This document shows positions 1 to 8,370 of a stretch of DNA of 64,000 bases, piece after piece. The DNA lies in NCBI RefSeq assembly GCF_011634835.1, contig NZ_SIRP01000001.1, positions 2,870,189 to 2,934,188 of the forward strand, written 5' to 3'. The notes beneath the pieces were generated by a model. That model worked only from the letters and a program-made list of their open reading frames with translations. It made no database searches and was not told the DNA's origin. The stretch is from Isoptericola sp. BMS4. Lineage in GTDB: Bacteria > Actinomycetota > Actinomycetes > Actinomycetales > Cellulomonadaceae. Both the position numbers and the translations under genes were made by a program. Each line of letters begins with the position of its first letter. Position 1 is the first letter of the stretch.

Positions 1-297
1 GCCGGGTGCGACCTCATCACCATCACCCAGTACCTGCGCCCGTCGGTGCGCCACCACCCGGTCGAGCGCTGGGTGCGGCCCGAGGAGTTCGTCGAGCTGT
101 CGCAGGCGGCGGAGGAGATCGGCTTCCTCGGCGTCATGGCGGGTCCCCTCGTGCGGTCGTCCTACCGCGCGGGGCGCCTCTGGGGCCAGGCGATGACCAA
201 GCACGGGCGGCCGATCCCCGAGGCCCTGTCCCACCTGGCCGAGCCGACGACGGCACGCCAGGAGGCGGCGAGCCTGCTCTCGCCCACCACCCACTGA
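1..297 (+). CDS. lipA: Lipoyl synthase, C-terminal part (5' end outside window)
   Basis: The last 98 residues of the radical-SAM enzyme that inserts two sulfurs into octanoyl groups on lipoyl domains. The visible part reads in frame from base 1 and holds the family's C-terminal segments: ITQYLRPS near the start, HHPVERWV, and [18 protein letters not shown]. The radical-SAM cysteines lie upstream of the window. The stop is TGA at 295-297. The product would serve the lipoylated 2-oxoacid dehydrogenases, including the complex of the aceE gene at 53.8 kb. In mycobacteria lipA is also followed by the DUF4191 gene, RDD gene and glnA, which supports the call. Confidence 0.93.
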   Translation, partial: AGCDLITITQYLRPSVRHHPVERWVRPEEFVELSQAAEEIGFLGVMAGPLVRSSYRAGRLWGQAMTKHGRPIPEALSHLAEPTTARQEAASLLSPTTH

Positions 298-329
298 CCA
301 CACCCGCCCGCCCACTAGACTGGACCACC

Positions 330-1064
330 ATGGCCCGCTCCAAGTCCGACGCCGACGCGCCCGCAGAGGGCACCGGCAAGCAGAAGAAGCCGAAGAAGCA
401 GCGCTGGTACCACCAGGTGTGGGCCGCGTACCAGATGACGCGCAAGCAGGACCCGACCGTCACCTGGGTGATCCTCGGCGTCTTCGTCGGCGTCCTCGCG
501 GTCGCGCTGATCCTCGGGCTGGTCTTCGACGCCCCCGTATACGCGACGATCGTCGGGCTGCCGTTCGCGCTCCTCGCCTCGATGTTCACCCTGACCCGCA
601 AGGCGGAGAAGGCGGCGTACACGCAGATCGCCGGGCAGCCCGGAGCCGCGCGTGCCGCGCTCGGCACGGTGCGCGGCGGCTGGGTGTTCGACGACGAGCC
701 GGTCGCGATCAACCCGCGCACCCAGGACTTCATCTTCCGTGGGGTGGGTCGTCCCGGCGTCGTGCTCGTCAGCGAGGGCCCGTCGCACCGGGTCACCAAG
801 ATGCTGGAGGACGAGCGCCGGAAGGTCTCCCGCGTGCTGCCGAACGTGCCGGTCACGCTGGTCCAGTGCGGCGACGGCGAGGGCCAGGTGCCCCTGCCGA
901 AGGTGGCCCGCAAGGTGCAGAAGCTCAAGCGCACGCTCACCAAGCCCGAGGCCGACCAGGTGCGCAAGCGCCTCAAGGCGCTCGGCGGGGCCCGCCTGCC
1001 GATCCCGAAGGGCGTCGACCCGATGCGGGCGCGCCCCGACCGCAAGGGGATGCGCGGCCGCTGA
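330..1064 (+). CDS. DUF4191 membrane protein
   Basis: A 244-residue protein. A basic Lys-rich N-terminus is followed by a YHQVWAAYQMTRKQDP segment and two close membrane helices (about residues 49-95, WVILGVFVGVLAVALILGLV then VYATIVGLPFALLASM). A basic cytoplasmic C-terminal domain follows, with GGWVFDDEPVAINPRTQD and FRGVGRPGVVLVSEGP. This matches the actinobacterial DUF4191 family, whose function is unknown. ATG 330 is chosen because it is the first start after lipA, 32 bp downstream, and begins at the expected family N-terminus. The longer frame running back through lipA is a high-G+C artefact. Confidence 0.88.
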   Translation: MARSKSDADAPAEGTGKQKKPKKQRWYHQVWAAYQMTRKQDPTVTWVILGVFVGVLAVALILGLVFDAPVYATIVGLPFALLASMFTLTRKAEKAAYTQIAGQPGAARAALGTVRGGWVFDDEPVAINPRTQDFIFRGVGRPGVVLVSEGPSHRVTKMLEDERRKVSRVLPNVPVTLVQCGDGEGQVPLPKVARKVQKLKRTLTKPEADQVRKRLKALGGARLPIPKGVDPMRARPDRKGMRGR

Positions 1065-1077
1065 CCGCGACCCGGCA

Positions 1078-1123
1078 ACACGACGAGCCCCCGGCGCCTG
1101 ACGGCGCCGGGGGCTCGTCGTGT
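1078..1123. terminator. Bidirectional intrinsic terminator, perfect 21-bp stem
   Basis: Arms 1078-1098 and 1103-1123 are perfectly complementary (21 bp) around the loop TGAC. The stem lies between the convergent DUF4191 and RDD genes and can serve both strands. No U-tract follows, as is common in high-G+C actinobacteria. Confidence 0.8.
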
Positions 1124-1153
1124 CACGGCCGGGTCAGGTCACGGCCGGGTCAG
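1122..1153. repeat. Two exact 16-bp tandem copies
   Basis: The unit GTCACGGCCGGGTCAG occurs twice back to back (1122-1137 and 1138-1153), directly abutting the terminator stem. No coding role is apparent. Confidence 0.75.
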
Positions 1154-1185
1154 CGCGACGGCCAGGTCATCTCCGACCCCAGCCG

Positions 1186-1632
1186 TCACCGCCGGACGAT
1201 GACGGTGCCGGCGGCGCGGTCGTGAAGGCCTCGCCCGTCGGAGGCCCACACGACGGCGGGGATGACCAGGCACAGCAGCACGGTGCGGACCGCGCCGCGC
1301 GCGAAGCCGACCAGGACTCCGGCCGGGGCACCGAGCACCCGCACCTGCAGGCCGAGGATCCGGTGCCCGAGAGTGAACCCGACCGTGCTCACCAGCAGGA
1401 GGTTCTCCAGGGCGAAGATGCCCAGGGTCGCCCACGAGTTCGCGTCGGCGAGCAGGTAGCTGATGAGCATGGCCACGAGCCAGTCGAGGACGAGCGCGAC
1501 CAGCCGGCGGGACAGCGGCGCCGGCGACCCCGGGCCGGACTCGGGCAGGCCCAGGCGCTCGGCTGACGACCCGCCGGGCCCCGCCCCGGAGCCGCCCTCG
1601 AGCCACGACCCCATGTCCTCGCGTGATGGCAT
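1186..1632 (-). CDS. RDD family membrane protein
   Basis: A 148-residue membrane protein. A Gly/Pro-rich N-terminus (about 35 residues) precedes the RDD domain. The domain shows SRRLVALVLDWLVAMLISYL, where the Arg and Asp of the family name sit in the first helix, then LENLLLVSTVGFTLGHRILGLQV and a last helix near TVLLCLVIPAVVW. It ends with HDRAAGTVIVRR, the typical RDD C-terminus. Function is unknown. In mycobacteria an RDD gene occupies the same position between the DUF4191 gene and glnA, here in the opposite orientation to glnA. Start is ATG at 1632. Confidence 0.88.
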   Translation of the reverse strand: MPSREDMGSWLEGGSGAGPGGSSAERLGLPESGPGSPAPLSRRLVALVLDWLVAMLISYLLADANSWATLGIFALENLLLVSTVGFTLGHRILGLQVRVLGAPAGVLVGFARGAVRTVLLCLVIPAVVWASDGRGLHDRAAGTVIVRR

Positions 1633-1721
1633 GGTGCCAGCCTACGTCGGGCGCTCCCTGCGCCTGAGCCGCCGTCCCGCGTCATCTGCCGGACGGTCCC
1701 GACCGCCGCACCACCCCGTGT

Positions 1722-1770
1722 GTAACATGCCGGAAACACCGGGGCCATGCCAGGGTAACGACTCCCTTCT
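1722..1770 (+). promoter_or_regulatory. GlnR-type box array upstream of glnA
   Basis: GTAAC-N6-GAAAC at 1722-1737 matches the actinobacterial GlnR consensus gTnAc-n6-GaAAc exactly. A further GTAAC lies at 1755-1759, in phase with the 11-bp spacing of the half-sites (1722, 1733, 1744, 1755), although the 1744 box is degenerate. The array ends about 90 bp before the glnA start. This predicts nitrogen-responsive control by GlnR, whose gene is not in this window. Confidence 0.75.
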
Positions 1771-1856
1771 AGCGTCGGGCACGCCGACCCACGGCCCCTC
1801 ACCGCGGCACGTCCGCGCGGTATGTCCGAGCGGTAAGTCCAGCAAGGAGCGCACGC

Positions 1857-3281
1857 ATGTTCACCAACGCCGACGAGGCCATCGCCTATACCCGTCGTGA
1901 GGGGGTGGAGTTCATCGACGTCCGGTTCATCGACCTGCCGGGCGTGATGCAGCACTTCAACATCCCCGTCGAGCAGTTCGACGAGGACTCGTTCACCGAC
2001 GGCCTCATGTTCGACGGGTCCTCGATCCGCGGCTTCCAGGCGATCCACGAGTCGGACATGAAGCTCGTGCCGGACGTCACCACCGCGTACCTGGACCCGT
2101 TCCGCAAGCGCAAGACGCTCATCATGAACTTCTCGATCGTGGACCCGTTCACGGACGAGCCGTACTCCCGCGACCCGCGCACCATCGCCGCCAAGGCCGA
2201 GGCGTACCTGCGCTCCACCGGCATCGCGGACACCGCGTTCTTCGCGCCCGAGGCCGAGTTCTACATCTTCGACGACGTGCGCTTCAAGACCGCGTCGAAC
2301 GAGGGGTACTACCACATCGACTCCGTCGAGGCCGCGTGGAACACCGGTCGCGAGGAGGAGGGCGGCAACCTCGGGTACAAGACGCGGTACAAGGGTGGCT
2401 ACTTCCCCGTCTCCCCGAACGACCAGTTCGCGGACCTGCGTGACGACATCTGCGCCGCGCTCGCCGAGGTCGGCCTCGACGTCGAGCGCGCGCACCACGA
2501 GGTGGGCACCGCCGGTCAGCAGGAGATCAACTACAAGTTCAACACCCTGCTGCACTCCGCCGACGACCTGATGAAGTTCAAGTACGTCGTCAAGAACGTC
2601 GCCTGGCAGGCGGGCAAGTCCGTCACCTTCATGCCGAAGCCGATCTTCGGCGACAACGGCTCGGGCATGCACTCCCACCAGTCCCTGTGGCTGAACGGCG
2701 ACCCGCTGTTCTACGACGAGAAGGGCTACGGTGGCCTCTCGGACACGGCCCGCTGGTACATCGGCGGCCTGCTCAAGCACGCCCCGTCGCTGCTGGCCTT
2801 CACCAACCCGTCGGTGAACTCCTACCACCGCCTGGTCCCCGGCTACGAGGCCCCGGTCAACCTGGTCTACTCGGCCCGCAACCGCTCCGCGTGCATCCGC
2901 ATCCCGGTCACCGGCTCCTCGCCGAAGGCCAAGCGCGTCGAGTTCCGCGTGCCGGACCCGTCGGCCAACCCGTACCTGGCGTTCGCCGCCCAGCTCCTCG
3001 CGGGCCTCGACGGCATCAAGAACCGCATCGAGCCCCCGGCGCCGGTCGACAAGGACCTGTACGAGTTGCCCCCGGAGGAGCACGCGCAGATCGCCCAGGT
3101 CCCCGCCTCGCTCGGCGAGGCCCTCGACAACCTCGAGCGCGACCACGAGTTCCTCACCCAGGGCGACGTCTTCTCCGAGGACCTCATCGCCACCTGGATC
3201 GACTACAAGCGCTCCAACGAGATCGACCCGATCCGGCTGCGCCCGCACCCGCACGAGTTCGAGCTCTACTACGACATCTGA
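1857..3281 (+). CDS. glnA: Glutamine synthetase, type I (GlnA1)
   Basis: A 474-residue cytosolic dodecameric enzyme forming glutamine from glutamate, ammonia and ATP. Visible family landmarks are the N-terminal beta-grasp ([18 protein letters not shown]), the DGSSIRGFQ segment, metal-binding [10 protein letters not shown], and [12 protein letters not shown] followed by [17 protein letters not shown]. The C-terminal DLYELPPEE carries the tyrosine adenylylated by GlnE (Tyr402, codon 3060-3062). Length is normal for actinobacterial GSI-beta. The AAGGAG ribosome site at 1844-1849 fixes ATG 1857. The gene stands alone, with the GlnR array upstream and a hairpin downstream. glnE, its modifier, is at 9.5-12.7 kb. 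Confidence 0.97.
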   Translation: MFTNADEAIAYTRREGVEFIDVRFIDLPGVMQHFNIPVEQFDEDSFTDGLMFDGSSIRGFQAIHESDMKLVPDVTTAYLDPFRKRKTLIMNFSIVDPFTDEPYSRDPRTIAAKAEAYLRSTGIADTAFFAPEAEFYIFDDVRFKTASNEGYYHIDSVEAAWNTGREEEGGNLGYKTRYKGGYFPVSPNDQFADLRDDICAALAEVGLDVERAHHEVGTAGQQEINYKFNTLLHSADDLMKFKYVVKNVAWQAGKSVTFMPKPIFGDNGSGMHSHQSLWLNGDPLFYDEKGYGGLSDTARWYIGGLLKHAPSLLAFTNPSVNSYHRLVPGYEAPVNLVYSARNRSACIRIPVTGSSPKAKRVEFRVPDPSANPYLAFAAQLLAGLDGIKNRIEPPAPVDKDLYELPPEEHAQIAQVPASLGEALDNLERDHEFLTQGDVFSEDLIATWIDYKRSNEIDPIRLRPHPHEFELYYDI

Positions 3282-3313
3282 TCGGCGGCCCGCGTAGGGC
3301 CTGACCGGGTCAC

Positions 3314-3375
3314 CGAAACGGCGGCTGACCTGCACGGACGTCAATCGACGTTGTGCAGCGTCGGTCGCCGTTTCG
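3314..3375 (+). terminator. Long imperfect hairpin after glnA
   Basis: CGAAACGGCG (3314-3323) pairs with CGCCGTTTCG (3366-3375). Inside, TGCAC (3331-3335) can pair with GTGCA (3353-3357). The structure starts 33 bp after the glnA stop and likely ends its transcript. Confidence 0.6.
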
Positions 3376-3455
3376 CATGCTCCCGTGTCACGGATGCGTC
3401 ATCCCCCAGACGATGCCGCGGTGCACGCTCGCCCGTAGGGACCGCCGCGGCGAGT

Positions 3456-3471
3456 TGTACCATCTGGTACA
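3456..3471. promoter_or_regulatory. Palindromic operator over the -10 and start codon
   Basis: TGTACCA-TC-TGGTACA is a perfect 7-bp inverted repeat whose last base is the A of the SRPBCC start codon. It contains the -10-like hexamer TACCAT (3459-3464), 6 nt before the ATG, so the transcript is probably leaderless. The obvious ligand is the co-transcribed TetR regulator. Confidence 0.6.
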
Positions 3472-3893
3472 TGCTGACCATCGAACGTGTCATCCACGCC
3501 GCACGGAACCACGTCTGGGACTTCCTCGGCGACCTCGAGGCGTGGGCCGGGATGCTCCCGACCGTCGACGAGATCGAGCGCGTCGACGGCGTCGGCCCGA
3601 TCGCCGTCGGCTCCCGGTTCCGCGTCAGGCAGCCGGGGCTCGCCGAGGCGACGTACGAGATCACCGAGTGGCAGCCGGGCCGCGCCTTCACCTGGCAGGC
3701 CCCGCTGCGCGGCGTCCGCACCGTGGCGACCCACCACCTCCGCGACCACGATTCCGGGAGTGAGCTCACGCTCGGGATCGCGTGGCACGGACCACTCGCC
3801 GGACCGGTACGCCTGACCTTCCGCCGGAAGACGCTCCGCTTCCTCGACGCGGAGGCGGCCACGCTCGCGCGGCTCGCCGAGGCGCGCCCGTGA
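3471..3893 (+). CDS. SRPBCC family (START-like) protein
   Basis: A 140-residue soluble protein with the SRPBCC/polyketide-cyclase fold pattern: MLTIERVIHAARNHVWDFLG opens as strand 1 and the following helices, GPIAVGSRFRVRQPG and EITEWQPGRAFTWQA are the middle strands, and a long C-terminal helix ends at LARLAEARP. The fold binds hydrophobic ligands; no catalytic residue can be assigned. ATG 3471 is preferred over an upstream non-ATG start because it begins exactly at the domain and lies just after a -10 hexamer. The TGA stop overlaps the GTG of the next gene (GTGA), so the two are translationally coupled. Confidence 0.8.
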   Translation: MLTIERVIHAARNHVWDFLGDLEAWAGMLPTVDEIERVDGVGPIAVGSRFRVRQPGLAEATYEITEWQPGRAFTWQAPLRGVRTVATHHLRDHDSGSELTLGIAWHGPLAGPVRLTFRRKTLRFLDAEAATLARLAEARP

Positions 3894-4474
3894 GCACAGC
3901 GCGAGACGCACTGCTGCAACGTGCGGTGGCATGGTTCGGAGAGCACGGCGTGGGCGACACCAGCATGCGGGCCCTGGCCGCCGCACTGGGCACCAGTCAC
4001 CGGATGCTGCACTACCACTTCGGCTCTAGGGAAGGACTGCTCGGCGCCGTGATGGAGCACGTCGAGCACAGCGAACGCGACGAGCTCGCCCACATCACCA
4101 CGTCGGACGACGACCCCCTGGGTGCCGCGCTCAACCTGTGGCACCGTATCGCCGACGCCGCCGAGACCTTCGCCCCGCTCTTCTTCGAGCTGTCCAGCCA
4201 CGCGATGCTCGGGCATGAGTACGCCCAGCCGTGGCGTGCCTGGGTCGCCGGCTGGACCGCCGTCACCACCTCCTTCTACGAGAAGGCGGGCGCCGCACCC
4301 GGAGAGGCCGAGACGCTCGCCCGGCTGTCCCTGGCCCAGACCCGCGGCCTGCTTTTCGAGGTCGCGCTCACGGGCGACCGGAGCGCGGCCGACGTGGCCA
4401 TGGCGCGCTTCGTCGCCATGATGCGGGCGGCGCTGCCGGACAGCAGCACACGTGGAGCCGCGAGCGAGGAGTGA
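3890..4474 (+). CDS. TetR family transcriptional regulator
   Basis: A 194-residue repressor-type protein. The N-terminal helix-turn-helix is clear: LLQRAVAWFGEHGVGDTSMR, then LAAALGTSHRMLHYHFGSRE, with the HYHFGSRE recognition-helix end typical of TetR. Residues from about 65 form the all-helical ligand domain (FAPLFFELSSHAMLG and onward). GTG 3890 overlaps the SRPBCC stop by 4 bp, so the pair form one operon. The palindrome at 3456-3471 is its likely operator and implies autoregulation. The inducer may be whatever the SRPBCC partner binds; that is inference. Confidence 0.88.
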   Translation: MSTARDALLQRAVAWFGEHGVGDTSMRALAAALGTSHRMLHYHFGSREGLLGAVMEHVEHSERDELAHITTSDDDPLGAALNLWHRIADAAETFAPLFFELSSHAMLGHEYAQPWRAWVAGWTAVTTSFYEKAGAAPGEAETLARLSLAQTRGLLFEVALTGDRSAADVAMARFVAMMRAALPDSSTRGAASEE

Positions 4475-4492
4475 CACCGCCATGAACGTGGC

Positions 4493-4508
4493 GTCGTCTC
4501 GAGACGAC
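4493..4508. promoter_or_regulatory. Perfect 16-bp palindrome downstream of TetR
   Basis: GTCGTCTCGAGACGAC is fully self-complementary and starts 18 bp after the TetR stop. It could be a short terminator or a binding site; nothing else fixes its role. Confidence 0.35.
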
Positions 4509-4640
4509 CGGAGGCCCAGCAGGCCCCTACCGGTGCGCCGCGGCGGCGTCGCGGATCGCGGTGCGGGTCGCTCCGTGGACGGCAGGCAGGGCCACGCGCG
4601 ACGCCCATGGCGCGCCGCGAACGTCTCGGGGAAAACGCAG

Positions 4641-4730
4641 CCGGCGGAGGAGGTAGAGCTCCTCGATGTCGTCGAGCGTGAGCCCGACGACGAAGACCCC
4701 CCGGCGGCGCGACTCCACCAGCCCTCGGCC
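4641..4730 (-). pseudogene. Remnant of a GntR (FadR/FCD-type) regulator
   Basis: The minus strand encodes about 30 residues that look like the wing of a GntR helix-turn-helix and the following linker helix: GLVESRRRGVFVVGLTLDDI, then EELYLLRR. In FadR-type GntR proteins the same order (GLVE..RRGVFV..LTLDDIEELYELR) marks the join of the HTH and FCD domains. Neither the start of the HTH nor any effector domain can be followed on either side. The rest of 4475-4828 holds no convincing gene, so this is read as a decayed fragment. Confidence 0.45.
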
Positions 4731-4828
4731 TCGGCTCGCCGGACGGGACGCAAGCCTCCAGGTCACGCCGTGCGCACGGCCCTCGCCATGGGCCAGACTG
4801 AGCACCGCACCCGACCCGAGGAGGCCCC

Positions 4829-5854
4829 GTGACACGCATCGTCGACGTCGCCCGGCGCGCAGGCGTGTCCACGGCGACCGTCTCGCGCGTGCTCAACGGG
4901 AAGTCCGTGCGCCCCGCGCTCGCCGCCGCCGTGCACGACGCCGTCGCGGAGCTCGGGTACACCCCGGACCGCACGGCACGGTCGCTGCGGCGGCGGCACA
5001 GCGAGACCGTCGCCCTCGTGCTGCCCGACGTCGAGAACCCCTTCTTCACCGCCGTGGCGCGCGGGGTGGAGGACGCGGCGCTCGCGGCGGGGTACTCGGT
5101 CGTGCTGTGCAACACCGACGACCGCGCCGACAAGGAGGACCTCTATCTCACCGTCGCGGACGTCGAGAACATGGCGGGCGTCGTCCTCGCCCCGGCGGAC
5201 GCCCACCCGGCGATCGACCGACTGGTGGAGCGCGGCAGGAGCGTCGTCGTCATCGACCGGCGCGTCGCCCACGACGTCGACCAGGTGACCTTCGACAACC
5301 GGGCGCTCGGCCACCGGGCCGCGACCGCGCTCCTCGACCGCGGCTTCCGCCGCATCGCGTGCGTGACGGGCCCCGCGACGACGAGCACGGCCGTCGACCG
5401 GGCCGAGGGCTGGCGCGCCGCCCTGCACGACGCGGGCCTCGCCGCGGACGACGACCTGCTCGTGCACGCGAACTTCCGCGTCGACGGCGGCTACGACGCG
5501 ATCGGCACCCTGCTCGGGCGGTCACCCGCCCCCGACGCCGTCGTGGCGACCAACAACCTCGCCGGCGTCGGGGTGCTGCGCGCGCTCGCTGACCGGCACG
5601 GCGGCCCCGTGCCCGCGCCGGCCGGCGACGGACCCGACGGCCCGGGGCTGGGCGTGGGCGTCATCGGCGACCTGCCGTTCGCGACCTCGCGGACGTCGGA
5701 CGTCGCCCTGGTCCCGCTCAACCCGCGCGGACTCGGCACGACGGCGGCACGCCTGCTGCTCGAGCGGATCGCGGGGAGCGACGCCCCGGCACGCCACCTC
5801 GTCCAGGAGATCGGGGACGGCACCGATGCCGTGGCCCCGGCCCGCCCGGCCTGA
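4829..5854 (+). CDS. LacI family transcriptional regulator
   Basis: A 341-residue sugar-responsive repressor. The N-terminal HTH is canonical: TRIVDVARRAGVSTATVSRV followed by LNGKSVRP and a hinge helix near TARSLRRRHS. The rest is a periplasmic-binding-protein-like core (VALVLPDVENPFFTAVARGV, VVIDRRVAHDVDQVTFDN, RRIACVTGP). GTG 4829 follows a GAGGAGG-like site. It precedes the fucose-isomerase-like gene by 147 bp, and that gap contains the LacI-type palindrome at 5947-5958, so local control of that gene is likely. The ligand is unknown but probably a deoxyhexose or pentose derivative. Confidence 0.92.
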   Translation: MTRIVDVARRAGVSTATVSRVLNGKSVRPALAAAVHDAVAELGYTPDRTARSLRRRHSETVALVLPDVENPFFTAVARGVEDAALAAGYSVVLCNTDDRADKEDLYLTVADVENMAGVVLAPADAHPAIDRLVERGRSVVVIDRRVAHDVDQVTFDNRALGHRAATALLDRGFRRIACVTGPATTSTAVDRAEGWRAALHDAGLAADDDLLVHANFRVDGGYDAIGTLLGRSPAPDAVVATNNLAGVGVLRALADRHGGPVPAPAGDGPDGPGLGVGVIGDLPFATSRTSDVALVPLNPRGLGTTAARLLLERIAGSDAPARHLVQEIGDGTDAVAPARPA

Positions 5855-5946
5855 CCACCCGCTTCCCCCCGCTCTCCCGACGCCGCACCTCGGGGCCACC
5901 GGCCGGGCCCGCCCGCCGACCACGGCACGCACCGCACTTGCACGCT

Positions 5947-5958
5947 GTAATCGATTAC
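5947..5958. promoter_or_regulatory. LacI-type operator
   Basis: GTAATCGATTAC is a perfect 12-bp palindrome with the central CG typical of LacI/GalR operators. It lies 43 bp upstream of the GTG of the fucose-isomerase-like gene and 92 bp after the stop of the LacI gene. Confidence 0.75.
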
Positions 5959-6001
5959 TGGCAGGCTGGGTACCCGTCCGTCGCCCCGAAGGAGCCGCCT
6001 C

Positions 6002-7666
6002 GTGACCACTCCCGCCTACGCCGTCCCCGCCCTCCCGGAGCCACCGGCCGCCCCCGCGCGCACCGCCTACCTCGTGGCGTCCGGCGACCTGCGCGAGTCC
6101 GCGAACGTCGCCGGCTGGCCCACCCAGGTGGGCCTGGAGCGGATCCTCACCGCCGCGTTCGCCGCGCACGGCTGGGCCCTGGAGCGCGGCCACGACGTCG
6201 ACCCCGTCACCGGGCACGGGTTCATCAGCTCCCAGCGCATGGGCATGACCGTCTTCGCCTCGATCCCGCCCGACGCGCCGCTCGTCGTCGCCGAGGCGGT
6301 GTGGCAGTACAGCCACCACGTGCTCGCCGGCCTGCGCACCCACCGCGGCCCGATCCTCACCGCCGCGAACTTCGCCGGCGACTGGCCCGGCCTCGTCGGC
6401 CTGCTGGGCCTCAACGCCGGCCTGACGAAGATGGGCCGGGAGTACTCCACGGTCTGGACCGTCGACGGCACCGACGCGTGGTTCCGCGACGCGATCGGCG
6501 AGTGGGTCACCACCGGCCGGGTCACCCACGACGACTCCCACGTCCATGCGCTGCCCGCCCTGCCCGGCACCCCCGAGACGCGGCTCGGGGAGGCGCTCGC
6601 CGCCCAGCTGCTCCGGGAGAAGGCGATCATCGGCGTCTTCGACGAGGGCTGCATGGGCATGTACAACGCGATCTTCGACGACGAGCTCCTGGCCGGCATC
6701 GGCATCTACAAGGAGCGGCTGTCCCAGTCCGCGCTGTGGGCCGAGATGCAGCGGGTGGGCGACGCCGAGGCCGACGAGGTGCAGCGGTGGCTGGAGGACG
6801 CCGGCATGACGTTCCGCCTCGGCACCGACGAGGCCACCGAGCTCACGCCCGCCCAGCTGCGCTGGCAGCACAAGATGTACGTCGCGGCCCTGCGCATCGC
6901 GGACGACTTCGGCCTCGACGCCGTCGGCATCCAGTACCAGCAGGGCCTCAAGGACCTCTCCCCCGCCTCCGACCTCGCCGAGGGCCTGCTCAACAACACC
7001 CGGCGCCCGCCCGTGCGCTCGCGCGACGGCGCGCGCGTGCTGTGGGAGGGTCGGGCGTTCCCGCACTTCAACGAGGCGGACGAGGGCGTGGCCGTCGACG
7101 CGCTGGTGACCCACCGGCTCTGGACCGCGATGGGCCTCGACCCCGCGACCACGCTGCACGACGTGCGCTGGGGCGAGGAGTACGACGGGCAGTTCGTCTG
7201 GGTCCTGGAGATCTCCGGCTCCGTGCCGCCCTCCCACCTCGAGGGCGGGTACGCCGGCGCCGAGGGCTGGCGTCAGGACCCCGTGTTCTTCCCCGCCGGC
7301 GGCTCCACGATCAACGGCGTCTCCAGGCCCGGCGAGATCGTCTGGTCCCGCGTCTACATCGCGGACGGGCGCCTGCAGGTCGACCTCGGCCGCGCGACCG
7401 CGGTCCGCCTCCCCGACGCCGAGACGCTGCGCCGCAAGCAGGCCACCAACCCCGAGTGGCCGATCATGCACGCGGTGCTCCACGGCGTCACCCGCGACCA
7501 GTTCATGGCCCGGCACAAGGCCAACCACCTCAACGTGGCCTACGCCCCCGACGCCGCGACGGCCGACAAGGCGCTGGAGGCCAAGGCGGCGCTCTTCGCC
7601 GGTCTCGGGATGCCCGTCCACCTGTGCGGCGACACGGCCCTGACCGCCGGGGGCGGCGGGCGCTGA
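6002..7666 (+). CDS. L-fucose isomerase-like sugar isomerase
   Basis: A 554-residue protein resembling the L-fucose/L-arabinose isomerase superfamily, whose members interconvert aldoses and ketoses with a divalent metal. Landmarks are TAANFAGDWPGLVGLLGLN (N-terminal Rossmann-like part), FDEGCMGMYNAIFDDELL from residue 213 with acidic metal-ligand candidates, the GIQYQQGLKDL strand, and KANHLNVAYAPDA near the C-terminus with the late conserved His. A ribosome site AAGGAG lies about 10 nt before GTG 6002. The LacI gene and operator just upstream suggest an inducible sugar-use gene, but no kinase, aldolase or transporter is adjacent. The substrate is inferred only from family resemblance. Confidence 0.72.
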   Translation: MTTPAYAVPALPEPPAAPARTAYLVASGDLRESANVAGWPTQVGLERILTAAFAAHGWALERGHDVDPVTGHGFISSQRMGMTVFASIPPDAPLVVAEAVWQYSHHVLAGLRTHRGPILTAANFAGDWPGLVGLLGLNAGLTKMGREYSTVWTVDGTDAWFRDAIGEWVTTGRVTHDDSHVHALPALPGTPETRLGEALAAQLLREKAIIGVFDEGCMGMYNAIFDDELLAGIGIYKERLSQSALWAEMQRVGDAEADEVQRWLEDAGMTFRLGTDEATELTPAQLRWQHKMYVAALRIADDFGLDAVGIQYQQGLKDLSPASDLAEGLLNNTRRPPVRSRDGARVLWEGRAFPHFNEADEGVAVDALVTHRLWTAMGLDPATTLHDVRWGEEYDGQFVWVLEISGSVPPSHLEGGYAGAEGWRQDPVFFPAGGSTINGVSRPGEIVWSRVYIADGRLQVDLGRATAVRLPDAETLRRKQATNPEWPIMHAVLHGVTRDQFMARHKANHLNVAYAPDAATADKALEAKAALFAGLGMPVHLCGDTALTAGGGGR

Positions 7667-7687
7667 CCCCTCCGGGCCCGGGCGGGG

Positions 7688-8293
7688 CTACTGGCCCACG
7701 CGGCCGTCGACGCACTCGCGCAGCAGGTCCGCGTGGCCGCAGTGCCGCGCGTACTCCTCGATGTGGCTGACGAGGAGCTCGCGCAGCTGCAGGCTCCCGC
7801 CCGGCTCCGGCCCGAGGTCGGACAGGCCGGCGTTCGTCGCGCCGAGGTCGTCGATGCCGTCGACCATCCGGTCGGTGGCCGCCATCTCGTCGCGCCATCG
7901 GCGAAAGGCGTCCGCCACCACGGCGGGGTCGGCGACGGCGCCGTTCCAGTCCCCGTCGCGGTCGTCCTCGCTGCGGTACAGCCAGGGCGCGTCCTCGCCC
8001 GTCATGATCCTGCGGACGTGCCGCTCGTCCTCGGTGAGGTGCCGCACCAGCCCCAGCAGGGACATGGTGGACGGCGGGACCGACCGGCGCGCGAGCTGCT
8101 CCGCGTCCAGACCGGCGCACTTCATCTCGACGGTCAACCGGTAGGAGCGCAGGTCCTCGAGCAGGATGCCGCGCTCGTCGTCGCGCGCGGCGTCGGTCTC
8201 ACGCGGGTCGTCGTCCGGGTCCACCCACATGTCGGCGTACACGGTCGCCTTCGTCCACCGCGCGGGTGCGGTCTCGCCGTCCGAGGAGGTCAT
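7688..8293 (-). CDS. DinB family (DUF664-type) protein
   Basis: A 201-residue protein of the DinB-like four-helix bundle superfamily, whose members bind a metal through three histidines and include thiol-dependent transferases. Visible features are the long first helix after GILLEDLRSYRLTVEMKCAG, the segment TMSLLGLVRHLTEDERHVRR with one His ligand, and LQLRELLVSHIEEYARHCGH with two more near the C-terminus. ATG 8293 is chosen; the longer reading frame upstream is antisense noise over the next gene. It is convergent with the isomerase gene, only 21 bp apart. The substrate is unknown. Confidence 0.82.
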   Translation of the reverse strand: MTSSDGETAPARWTKATVYADMWVDPDDDPRETDAARDDERGILLEDLRSYRLTVEMKCAGLDAEQLARRSVPPSTMSLLGLVRHLTEDERHVRRIMTGEDAPWLYRSEDDRDGDWNGAVADPAVVADAFRRWRDEMAATDRMVDGIDDLGATNAGLSDLGPEPGGSLQLRELLVSHIEEYARHCGHADLLRECVDGRVGQ

Positions 8294-8370
8294 GCCGGCA
8301 TCGTCCACCGGACCCGGCCCGGCTCGCCACGTGATTTTCGCGCCGGCGCGCAGGCGCCGGGCACCATCGC

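Noticed and set aside
5522..7621. 699-codon minus-strand frame over the isomerase gene
   Set aside because: Composition is a codon-bias shadow; the plus-strand frame has recognisable motifs and a ribosome site.
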